DNA of 64,000 bases from Chloroflexota bacterium (GTDB lineage Bacteria; Chloroflexota; Anaerolineae; Promineifilales; Promineifilaceae). The notes below the pieces were generated by a model. It worked only from the letters and a program-made list of their open reading frames with translations, had not been told where the DNA came from and did no database searches. This document shows positions 1 to 6,972 of this stretch, piece by piece. Position 1 is the first letter of the stretch, and every line of letters starts with the position of its first letter. The position numbers and the translations under genes were made by a program. The stretch is taken from positions 62,001 through 126,000 of the forward strand of contig JAGOMA010000007.1 of NCBI GenBank assembly GCA_017993775.1. Direction: 5' to 3'.

Positions 1-1
1 T

Positions 2-979
2 CCTTCCATCACCCTGCGGAATCCGCACACCCAATCTATTCTGGCCAACGGCCTGCGACCTAAAAATGGCGTCGCCTTTCGCCGCCAGCGACTGGACACG
101 CCCGATGGCGACTTTGTCGATCTGGACTTCGCCGACGTAAACGGCGCAACCTGGGCCGACCTGGGCGACGACGCGCCTATCGTCCTGCTGCTCCACGGCC
201 TGGAAGGGTCTGCCCGACGCGGCTATGCCCACGAAACCTACCGCCAACTGGCAGCCCGCGGCATACGCGCCGCCGGTCTCAATTTTCGCTCGTGCAGCGG
301 CGAAATGAACCGCACCGCCCACCTGTACCACGCCGGCGCCACCGGCGATGTGGCTCTGGTGATGGATTGGCTGACCGCCCAATTTCCCACCGCGCCCAAA
401 GGCATGATCGGCTTTTCGCTGGGCGGCAATGTTTTGCTTAAATATCTCGGCGAGCAAGGCGCCAATCTCACCGGCAGCGTGCAAACGGCCGTGGCCATTT
501 CCCCACCCTTCGACATAGTCGCCGGCTCCCTGGCCTTCAACCATGGCCCGGGCCGCCTCTACGCCCGCCTCTTTTTGCGCACCCTCAAAGAAAAAACCCG
601 CGCCCACGCCGCCATCATCGGCGATAAAGTCGATGTGACGCGCGTGCTTAACGCCCAAACCGTCGCCGAATTCGACGACGCGCTGACCGCACCCCTGCAC
701 GGCTTCCAAAACGCCCACGACTATTACGTCCAATGCGGCTCCGGGCGCTTTTTGCCCGACATTCGCGTGCCTACTCTGCTCATCCGCGCGTTAGACGATC
801 CCTTTTTTGGCGACGATCTGCCGCTGGTGGCCCAGGCTGACAATCCGTTTCTCGTGCCTGGTTTCATCGCCCACGGCGGCCACGTTGGGTTCCTGGAAAG
901 CCTGCGCCCGCGCCGCTTTTGGGCCGAGCGTCAGGCCGCTCGTTTTCTGTCCCATCACCTGAAGGATGCCCGATCATGA
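2..979 (+). CDS. YheT-family alpha/beta hydrolase, 5' truncated
   Basis: The open frame runs in from the left edge, so the N-terminus is missing. The visible part begins with the family-typical segment NPHTQSILANGL. It continues with the oxyanion-region HGLEGS, the segment NFRSCSGEMNR, the nucleophile elbow GFSLGGN, an acid-region segment ALDDPFF and the C-terminal AHGGHVGFL carrying the catalytic His. This order matches the COG0429 (YheT/ABHD) hydrolases, whose substrates are mostly unknown but are probably esters or lipids. The stop overlaps the next start as ATGA, so the two genes are translationally coupled. The internal ATG at 305 is not the start, because conserved motifs lie upstream of it. 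The family assignment is secure and the substrate is unknown. Confidence 0.85.
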   Translation, partial: PSITLRNPHTQSILANGLRPKNGVAFRRQRLDTPDGDFVDLDFADVNGATWADLGDDAPIVLLLHGLEGSARRGYAHETYRQLAARGIRAAGLNFRSCSGEMNRTAHLYHAGATGDVALVMDWLTAQFPTAPKGMIGFSLGGNVLLKYLGEQGANLTGSVQTAVAISPPFDIVAGSLAFNHGPGRLYARLFLRTLKEKTRAHAAIIGDKVDVTRVLNAQTVAEFDDALTAPLHGFQNAHDYYVQCGSGRFLPDIRVPTLLIRALDDPFFGDDLPLVAQADNPFLVPGFIAHGGHVGFLESLRPRRFWAERQAARFLSHHLKDARS

Positions 980-1869
980 CCCATTCTCTGCCTCCAGCCG
1001 ACTTTTACTGCTCGCAGCTATCCGCTGCACAAGATGAACCTATGGCCGGCACGGCCGTTTCCGCTCCCATTTGGGTTTTGTTGGAATATCGCCAGCCCTG
1101 GCTCGCTCAGGCCACCAACGACAATAGCCTACCCACGGCCGTGCAGGCATGGCTGGCCGCGCAGTTAAGCGCCGTTAACGGCCGTCTGCAATTCATCCGC
1201 CAGATGCCCACGCCAAATGATCTGGCCTGTTTTATCGCCGTGTTAGACGAGCAGCAGCCGCGCCTCTACCGGTTTACGCTGGAAACCTATGAAGAGCTGT
1301 TGGCGCTTTCTCTCGCCGATGTGGTGGCGGATGACGGCCGTTTCGCCGCCAACCTGCACCCCGACCCGCTGTTTCTCGTCTGCACCAATGGCAAACGCGA
1401 CCGCTGCTGCGCCTTGTTTGGTGCGGCGTTATACCGCGAACTGGCCGCCCAGGTCGGCACGGCCGTCTGGCAAACCACCCATCTTGGCGGCCATCGCTTC
1501 GCCCCAACCTTGCTCACGTTTCCCGATGGGGTGAGTTACGGCCGTGTCGCCCCCACCGACGTTCCCAACCTCCTGGCCGCCCAAAACCAGGGCGAACTAC
1601 TGCTCGGCCATCTGCGCGGCCGTCTGATCTACGACGCGCCCACCCAGGCCGCCGACTATTTCTTGCGCCAGCAGATCGGCCAACCACAGCTAACCGCCTT
1701 CCAGCACCTCCAAACCGAACCCACCGCCGAAGGCCAATGGCAAATTCTTTTCCGCGCCGCCAACGGCCAAACCCATACAATTCACCTGCAAACCACTGAT
1801 CCCCAACCCATTTGGGCCTCTTGTGGCGGCCCCCAACCCAAACCAATCCGCTCTTTTATCTTGCGTTAA
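976..1869 (+). CDS. Sucrase/ferredoxin-like family protein
   Basis: This is a 297-aa protein starting at the ATG that overlaps the upstream stop (ATGA). An in-frame start at 919 would lie entirely inside the neighbour and is rejected. The core CTNGKRDRCC, followed by THLGGHRFAPTLL, matches the sucrase/ferredoxin-like family. Members are thioredoxin-fold proteins thought to bind a [2Fe-2S] cluster through the paired cysteines and the following His region. Its biochemical role is not established. Coupling to a YheT hydrolase is a context clue only. The sequence carries several ACGGCCGT octamers, read as TAV and NGR. Confidence 0.75.
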   Translation: MTHSLPPADFYCSQLSAAQDEPMAGTAVSAPIWVLLEYRQPWLAQATNDNSLPTAVQAWLAAQLSAVNGRLQFIRQMPTPNDLACFIAVLDEQQPRLYRFTLETYEELLALSLADVVADDGRFAANLHPDPLFLVCTNGKRDRCCALFGAALYRELAAQVGTAVWQTTHLGGHRFAPTLLTFPDGVSYGRVAPTDVPNLLAAQNQGELLLGHLRGRLIYDAPTQAADYFLRQQIGQPQLTAFQHLQTEPTAEGQWQILFRAANGQTHTIHLQTTDPQPIWASCGGPQPKPIRSFILR

Positions 1870-1955
1870 CCTCACGCCTCGCCTGCCAAACAGGCATTCA
1901 GGCGCAAAATTCAAGCCCGGAAATCGCCCATTCCCCTTGCCAAATTGCAGACGAA

Positions 1956-1979
1956 ATGTCACATCGATTAGATGACATC
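1956..1979. promoter_or_regulatory. Imperfect inverted repeat upstream of the radical SAM gene
   Basis: ATGTCACATC and GATGACAT flank a short AT spacer about 55 bp upstream of a good promoter. The arms pair except for one extra base. It resembles an operator, for example of a CRP/FNR-type or Rrf2-type regulator, but matches none of those consensus sites well. Confidence 0.25.
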
Positions 1980-2032
1980 TGTCATTTTCCTAACCAGACC
2001 GATCCCGTTATAGTAAAACCCGTTGCATAGAT

Positions 2033-2062
2033 TTGCATAGATTTACATTCTTTTGCTATGAT
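2033..2062 (+). promoter_or_regulatory. Sigma-70-like promoter of the heme cluster
   Basis: TTGCAT (2033-2038), an 18-bp spacer, then TATGAT (2057-2062) preceded by TG two bases upstream (extended -10). It lies about 40 bp before the start at 2103. A TTGCATAGATT-like unit is repeated just upstream. The start has a clear AAGGAG ribosome site at 2092-2097. Confidence 0.6.
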
Positions 2063-2102
2063 TACGCCCGGCTTCGGCCCCTGACGTAAATAAGGAGATC
2101 GT

Positions 2103-3305
2103 ATGGAAGCAGCACCCTACCCGTCACCACGACTTATCTTTTGGGAAACCACTGCCGGCTGTAACCTGGCCTGCATCCACTGCCGCCGCATCACCGTCGC
2201 GGACCAGCTGATGCCCCAAGACCTGACCACGGCCGAAGCATTTGACCTGATCGATCAGGTGGCGGCATTTGGCAGCCCAATTTTTGTGCTGTCCGGCGGC
2301 GAACCTCTGTTTCGCCCCGACATTTTCGACATTGCCCGCCACGCCACCGACGCCGGGCTGATTGTCGCCCTGGCGACCAACGGCACGCTCATCAACGCGG
2401 AGGTCGCCCGCAAAATCAAGGATTCGGGCGTCAAGCGGGTGAGCGTCAGTTTTGATGGCGCCGATGCGCCGACGCACGATATTTTCCGTGGCCCCGGCGC
2501 GTTTGACGCCGCAATGCGCGGCATTGGCCACCTGCGCGACGTGGGGCTGCCGTTCCAAATCAACACGACTGTCGCCCGCCACAACGTCCACCAGATGCCG
2601 GAAACGCTGGCCCTGGCCAAAGAAATTGGCGCGGTGGCGCTGCATCTTTTCCTGCTGGTTCCGGTGGGCTGCGGCGTAGAAATTGCCCCCGACCAGCAAA
2701 TTTTGCCCGGTGAGTATGAGGCGGTGCTGAACTGGATGTACGACGCGGAAATGGAAGGCGACATTGAGTTAAAAGCTACCTGCGCGCCCCATTATTTCCG
2801 CATTGCCCGGCAGCGTCAGGCGGAAGAACGGCGGAATGGCATTGTGCGCGAACGGCCGTCTTCCATGCAGCGGCAGCAGCACGGCGGCAACACCGCTACG
2901 GGCGGCCACCCCGCCACAAGCGGCCACCCCGCCACAAGCGGCCACCCGGGCAGCAACGGCCAGGGCCGCCACGCCATGAATGCCATGACCAAAGGCTGCC
3001 TCGCCGGAACCGGCGTCAGCTTCATCAGCCATCGCGGCGAAGTATTCCCCTGCGGCTACCTGCCGGTAGAAGCCGGCCACATTCGCCAGCAGGGCTTCCA
3101 GGACATCTGGGAAAACTCGCCCCTCTTCGCCGAACTGCGTGATGTGGACTTGTTGGGCGGCAAATGCGGGGTCTGCGAATTCAAAAAGCTGTGCAGCGGC
3201 TGCCGCGCCCGTTCCTTTGGCATGACCGGCGACTATCTGGCCGAAGAGCCATTTTGCACCTACGAACCCCATGCGCTGCGCGTGGATGAGCTTCAGTTGA
3301 ACTGA
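2103..3305 (+). CDS. AhbD/NirJ-like radical SAM-SPASM tetrapyrrole enzyme
   Basis: This 400-aa protein has the radical SAM cysteine motif CNLACIHC near residue 20, the GGEPLFRPD motif near residue 65, a family-typical CAPHYFR segment near residue 225, and a C-terminal SPASM region with CGVCEFKKLCSGC for auxiliary Fe-S clusters. HCRR after the first motif and CAPHYFR are seen in AhbD and NirJ proteins, which act on siroheme-derived or coproheme intermediates. AhbD decarboxylates coproheme to heme b anaerobically. Its position at the head of a heme operon supports a porphyrin role. A low-complexity insert of about 30 residues (a GHPATS repeat near residue 270) is unusual. NirJ-like or other heme-modifying activity cannot be excluded. 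Confidence 0.8.
   Translation: MEAAPYPSPRLIFWETTAGCNLACIHCRRITVADQLMPQDLTTAEAFDLIDQVAAFGSPIFVLSGGEPLFRPDIFDIARHATDAGLIVALATNGTLINAEVARKIKDSGVKRVSVSFDGADAPTHDIFRGPGAFDAAMRGIGHLRDVGLPFQINTTVARHNVHQMPETLALAKEIGAVALHLFLLVPVGCGVEIAPDQQILPGEYEAVLNWMYDAEMEGDIELKATCAPHYFRIARQRQAEERRNGIVRERPSSMQRQQHGGNTATGGHPATSGHPATSGHPGSNGQGRHAMNAMTKGCLAGTGVSFISHRGEVFPCGYLPVEAGHIRQQGFQDIWENSPLFAELRDVDLLGGKCGVCEFKKLCSGCRARSFGMTGDYLAEEPFCTYEPHALRVDELQLN
2904..2947 (+). repeat. 18-bp tandem repeat inside the radical SAM gene
   Basis: GGCCACCCCGCCACAAGC occurs at 2904-2921 and 2922-2939 with a partial third copy, and encodes GHPATS units. Because 18 is a multiple of three, copy-number change would keep the frame. It lies between the core barrel and the SPASM domain. 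Confidence 0.8.
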
Positions 3306-3427
3306 AAACGGCCGTGAACAACACCCACGCCTCACTTCCCCCAATCGCTGTTCGCCCGTTACTTTTTGTATCCGTTCCCGACACGCCTATGCAGTAGGCT
3401 GCCATCCAGGCAGCTCAAGACGATGCG

Positions 3428-4927
3428 ATGACAAATTTTCACGTAGCAATTATTGGCGGCGGCATCAGCGGCTTAAGCGCCGCCTACTATCTACAGCAAG
3501 CCGCCAGCTCAGGTCTGACCTACACCTTGTTGGAACAATCTGACCGCTGGGGCGGCAAAATCGCCACCGAAACGGTGACCGATCTGGCCGACGAGCCGTT
3601 TATTGTCGAGGCTGGACCCGATTCCTTCATCACGCAAAAGCCGTGGGGTTTGCAACTGGCCCGTGAACTGGGACTGACTGACGAACTGCTGCCGACCAAC
3701 GACGGCCGTCGCCAAACCTTCGTCCTCCATAAAGGCAAGCCCACCCCGCTGCCAGACGGCGTGATGATGATTGTGCCCACCAAAATGACACCCTTTGCCC
3801 TTTCCCCGCTGCTATCCCCGCTGGGCAAACTGCGCATGGGCCTGGACCTCTTCATCCCGCCCAAAACCGACGGCGCCGACGAAACCCTGGCCGAATTTAT
3901 CGAGCGCCGCCTGGGCGCAGAAGCCCTGGACAAAATCGCCGAACCGCTGATGTCCGGCATTTACAACGCCGAAGCCGAACGCCAAAGCCTGCTGGCTACG
4001 TTCCCCCGCTTCCGCGACATCGAAGAAAAACATGGCAGCCTGATCAAGGGCATGTTGGCCGGCAAAAAAGCCCGCGCGTCGCAGCCACCGGCAGCCAACG
4101 GGAACGGCCGTCCCCCAACCTCCATGTTCGTCTCCATGAAAGCGGGCATGAACGACCTGGTAACAACCCTGCGAGCGCAGTTGACCGGCGAATGTTTGCT
4201 GGAAACGGCCGTGACCAGAATAGAGACTAGAGACTGGAGGCCAGAGAGCAAACCATCCATCTCCAGTCTCCAATCTCCCAGCACCTATACCCTGACGCTG
4301 GATAACGGCCGTACCCTCACCGCCAACGCCATCATCCTGGCCGTGCCCGCCTACATCGCCGCCCGGCTGATTGGCGACCTGGCCCCGGACGCCGCCGCCG
4401 AACTAGACGCCATCCGCTATGTCAGCACCGGCACCATCTCCCTGGCCTACCGCCGCGACGAAATCGACCATCCGCTGAACGGTTTTGGCGTGGTCATTCC
4501 GCGCAGCGAAAACCGCGCCATCAACGCCATCACCTGGACCTCCACCAAATTTGATCAGCGCGCCCCGGAAGGCTACGCCTTAGTGCGCGTCTTTTTCGGC
4601 GGCTCGCGCACCCCGCAAATGATGGACATACCAGATGGCGAACTGCTGCACCAGGTACGCCGGGAATTGGCGGCGATTATGGGCCTAACGGCCGTGCCCG
4701 TTTTCCATCGCATTTACCGCTGGCCGCAAGCCAATCCCCAATACGACGTCGGCCATCTGGATCGCGTCGTGGCCATCGAAGCTGCCCTGCCAGCCGGCAT
4801 TCACGTCACCGGCAGCCCCTACCGCGGCATCGGCATTCCCGACTGCATCCATCAGGCGCAAGACACAGCCCGTCTGGTGATCGCAGAACACAAATCACGA
4901 ATCACGGATTACGAAACCGCCCTATGA
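3428..4927 (+). CDS. hemY: FAD-dependent protoporphyrinogen/coproporphyrinogen III oxidase
   Basis: This 499-aa protein opens with the FAD dinucleotide motif IIGGGISGLSAAYYL and ends with the family-typical GIGIPDCIHQAQDTA FAD contact. It belongs to the HemY/HemG/CgoX oxidases. Because chdC and a ferrochelatase lie downstream, the likely reaction is six-electron oxidation of coproporphyrinogen III to coproporphyrin III (CgoX role), not protoporphyrinogen oxidation. Residues about 265-284 derive from an in-frame low-complexity hairpin (4220-4278). Most other family members should lack this segment. The stop overlaps the next gene as ATGA, giving translational coupling. No strong ribosome site precedes the start, so the start is moderately certain. 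Confidence 0.9.
   Translation: MTNFHVAIIGGGISGLSAAYYLQQAASSGLTYTLLEQSDRWGGKIATETVTDLADEPFIVEAGPDSFITQKPWGLQLARELGLTDELLPTNDGRRQTFVLHKGKPTPLPDGVMMIVPTKMTPFALSPLLSPLGKLRMGLDLFIPPKTDGADETLAEFIERRLGAEALDKIAEPLMSGIYNAEAERQSLLATFPRFRDIEEKHGSLIKGMLAGKKARASQPPAANGNGRPPTSMFVSMKAGMNDLVTTLRAQLTGECLLETAVTRIETRDWRPESKPSISSLQSPSTYTLTLDNGRTLTANAIILAVPAYIAARLIGDLAPDAAAELDAIRYVSTGTISLAYRRDEIDHPLNGFGVVIPRSENRAINAITWTSTKFDQRAPEGYALVRVFFGGSRTPQMMDIPDGELLHQVRRELAAIMGLTAVPVFHRIYRWPQANPQYDVGHLDRVVAIEAALPAGIHVTGSPYRGIGIPDCIHQAQDTARLVIAEHKSRITDYETAL
4220..4278. repeat. GAGACT/GAGATTGG-type hairpin inside hemY
   Basis: The left arm near 4223-4239 (GAGACTAGAGACTGGAG) pairs with CTCCAGTCTCCAATCTC at 4261-4277 with two mismatches. 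It is read in frame as a Ser/Pro/Gln-rich stretch. It is the same family as the hairpins at 6891, 8158, 10594, 54907 and 56823. Confidence 0.85.
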
Positions 4928-5571
4928 TCGACTCCACACCTGAAACCGAACGCTGGCTCTCCCTCAGCCAGGCCGCCCAAGAGCTGGGCGTACATCTCAC
5001 CACCCTGCGCCGCTGGGCCGACAATGGCGACATCCCCGTCATGCTCACCCCCGGCGGGCATCGCCGCTTTGCCGCCTCCGACATTGCGCGCTTCGCTCAA
5101 AACCATCGCACCCACCCCAACAACAGCCTGGAAAGCGCCTTTGCCGACAAAGCGCTCATCCAAACGCGCCAGGAAATTATTGTGCAAAAAGATCAGACCT
5201 GGATCAGTTCGTTTGACGATGCCGCGCGTATGCGTTACCGGGTTCTGGGCCGACAGCTTTTAGGGCTGACGCTGCAATATCTGTCCGACGAAAACGGCGG
5301 CGCGATTGTGGCCGAAGCGGCGCACATTGGCCGCCAATATGGCGAAATTGGTCTGCAAAACAATCTGCCGCTCACTGAAGCCCTGGAAGCGTCGATGTTT
5401 TTCCGCGACATGATCATGGAAACGGCGCTGCAACTGCCCGAAAATACCCGTATCCGCCCGGAAGCCAACGTGCGCCTGCTGCGGCGGGTGAATAAGCTCC
5501 TCAATACTGTTCAACTGGCCATTGCCGAGGTGTATGATGCCGCATCAACAAATAGCCTGTCTCGGCCTTAG
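4924..5571 (+). CDS. MerR/BldC-like helix-turn-helix regulator in the heme cluster
   Basis: This is a 215-aa protein. The N-terminal segment LSQAAQELGVHLTTLRRWAD, followed by GGHRRFAASDIARF, is a MerR/excisionase-type winged helix DNA-binding domain (residues about 10-60). Residues about 95-205 form a predicted all-helical domain without Cys-rich or known metal motifs, which could sense a ligand or mediate dimerisation. It overlaps hemY by 4 bp and hemA by 35 bp, so it is co-transcribed and probably regulates the cluster (inference). I do not recognise the C-terminal domain with confidence. It faintly resembles RsbR-type sensor helices. Confidence 0.75.
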   Translation: MIDSTPETERWLSLSQAAQELGVHLTTLRRWADNGDIPVMLTPGGHRRFAASDIARFAQNHRTHPNNSLESAFADKALIQTRQEIIVQKDQTWISSFDDAARMRYRVLGRQLLGLTLQYLSDENGGAIVAEAAHIGRQYGEIGLQNNLPLTEALEASMFFRDMIMETALQLPENTRIRPEANVRLLRRVNKLLNTVQLAIAEVYDAASTNSLSRP

Positions 5572-6898
5572 CCACCGCACCGCGCCAGTGGCCGTGCGCG
5601 AGCAGTTGCGCTGTTCGCTGCTGGATGTCGGCCAGATGCTGCCGGCGTTTGAGGCCGATCATCTGGAAAGCGACGCCTTAACCCGCCTGTCTGTTGAGTC
5701 GTTGGCTGCAAGCTGGCAAAGTCGGGCCGAATTTACGGCCGTTCGTGAACTGGTCATCTTGTCTACCTGCAACCGGCTGGAATTGTACGCCCTGCTGTCT
5801 GGCGAAGTGGACGACCCGCGCGCTTTGTTAACGGCCGTTCTGGCCACCGTCCACCAGACTGACCTGTCACCATTTCAAACCCACCTGTACCACTTCGTTG
5901 GCGAAACGGCCGTTACCCACCTCCTGAGCGTCGCCGCCGGACTGGATTCCCTGGTTCTGGGCGAGCCACAAATTTTAGGCCAGGTCACCAGCGCCTACAT
6001 GGCCGCCGTAGAGGCGCGCACCATCGGCCCAGCCCTCGACGCGCTCTTTCGCGCCGCCATTCGCACTGGCAAACGCACGCGCACCGAGACGGCCATCAGC
6101 AGCAGTCCGGCCAGCGTCAGTTCCGTGGCGATTACCCTGGCGCAAGAAATCGTCGGCGATTTGAACGGCCGTCATACCCTGGTGATTGGGCTGGGCGAGA
6201 TGGGCCGCCTGGCGCTGAAGGCGCTGGGGCATCGCGGCGTCACGGCCGTCAGCGTGGCCAATCGCACCTGGGTACGGGCGGAAACGGCCGTCGCCCCCTT
6301 CAACGGCCGTCCCTACGCCCTGGAACAACTGCCCGACGCCCTGCTCGTCGCCGACGTGGTCATCAGCGCCACCGCTTCACCCATTCCGGTCATCACCGCC
6401 GGCATGGTCCGGCAGGCGATGGCGCTGCGCGGCGCACGGCCGTTAGTCCTTATCGATTTGGCCGTCCCCCGCGACATTGACCCGGCGATTAAGACGATGC
6501 CCAACGTGCGCCTCTACGACGTGGACGATCTGCAAAGCAGCCTGGACAAATCGCTGGCGGCGCGGCAGGCGGCCGTGCCGCTGGTGGAAACAATTGTGGC
6601 CGAGGAAACGGCCGTGCTGGACAAAGAATTGCAGCAGTTGGCCGTCCAACCGCTGATCGCCGACCTGCACCAAAAAGCGGAAGCCATTCGCCAGCGCGAA
6701 CTGGAACGCACGCTGCGCCATCTGGGCGACATTGACCCGCAAACCCTGGAACATTTACAGCATCTCACCCGCTCATTAGTCAACAAACTTCTCCATGAAC
6801 CCACCAGGCAACTGCGCACCCAGGCCGGCACGGAAACGGCCGTCACCTACGCCAGCGCCGTGCGCGAATTGTTTGGGCTGGGAGCGCCTGGAGATTAG
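5537..6898 (+). CDS. hemA: Glutamyl-tRNA reductase
   Basis: This 453-aa protein starts at the ATG at 5537, five bases after GAGG. An adjacent ATG at 5534 and a TTG at 5522 are alternatives. Diagnostic segments are GLSHRTAPVAVRE at the N-terminus, the catalytic-Cys motif STCNRLELY near residue 78, LVLGEPQILGQV, the NADPH-binding GLGEMG and the C-terminal dimerisation helices. It reduces glutamyl-tRNA to glutamate-1-semialdehyde, the first step of C5 heme synthesis. HemL, the next enzyme, is at 13464. The stop TAG lies inside a perfect 44-bp palindrome, so the last residues come from the repeat. The gene is densely packed with ACGGCCGT octamers. Confidence 0.95.
   Translation: MPHQQIACLGLSHRTAPVAVREQLRCSLLDVGQMLPAFEADHLESDALTRLSVESLAASWQSRAEFTAVRELVILSTCNRLELYALLSGEVDDPRALLTAVLATVHQTDLSPFQTHLYHFVGETAVTHLLSVAAGLDSLVLGEPQILGQVTSAYMAAVEARTIGPALDALFRAAIRTGKRTRTETAISSSPASVSSVAITLAQEIVGDLNGRHTLVIGLGEMGRLALKALGHRGVTAVSVANRTWVRAETAVAPFNGRPYALEQLPDALLVADVVISATASPIPVITAGMVRQAMALRGARPLVLIDLAVPRDIDPAIKTMPNVRLYDVDDLQSSLDKSLAARQAAVPLVETIVAEETAVLDKELQQLAVQPLIADLHQKAEAIRQRELERTLRHLGDIDPQTLEHLQHLTRSLVNKLLHEPTRQLRTQAGTETAVTYASAVRELFGLGAPGD
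6242..6310. repeat. Dense cluster of ACGGCCGT octamers within hemA
   Basis: Copies lie at 6242-6249, 6284-6291 and 6303-6310, in different reading frames (TAV, TAV, NGR). This is one example of the window-wide iterated palindrome described in the findings. Confidence 0.9.
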
Positions 6899-6934
6899 AG
6901 ATTAGAGATTGCGCAATCTCTAATCTCTAATCTC
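6891..6934. repeat. Perfect 44-bp palindrome at the hemA 3' end
   Basis: Arms of 20 bp, GAGATTAGAGATTAGAGATT and its exact complement, are joined by GCGC. It contains the hemA stop codon at 6896-6898. A further CTCCAATCTCC follows to 6942. There is no T-tract, so it is not a classical terminator, but it could protect the mRNA end or attenuate transcription before hemCD. Confidence 0.95.
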
Positions 6935-6972
6935 CAATCTCCCAATTCCACCCCATACACCAGAAATCATTT

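Noticed and set aside
6891-6934. CRISPR-like repeat arrays
   Set aside because: The short repeated units are contiguous hairpin arms, not direct repeats separated by unique spacers, and no cas gene is present.
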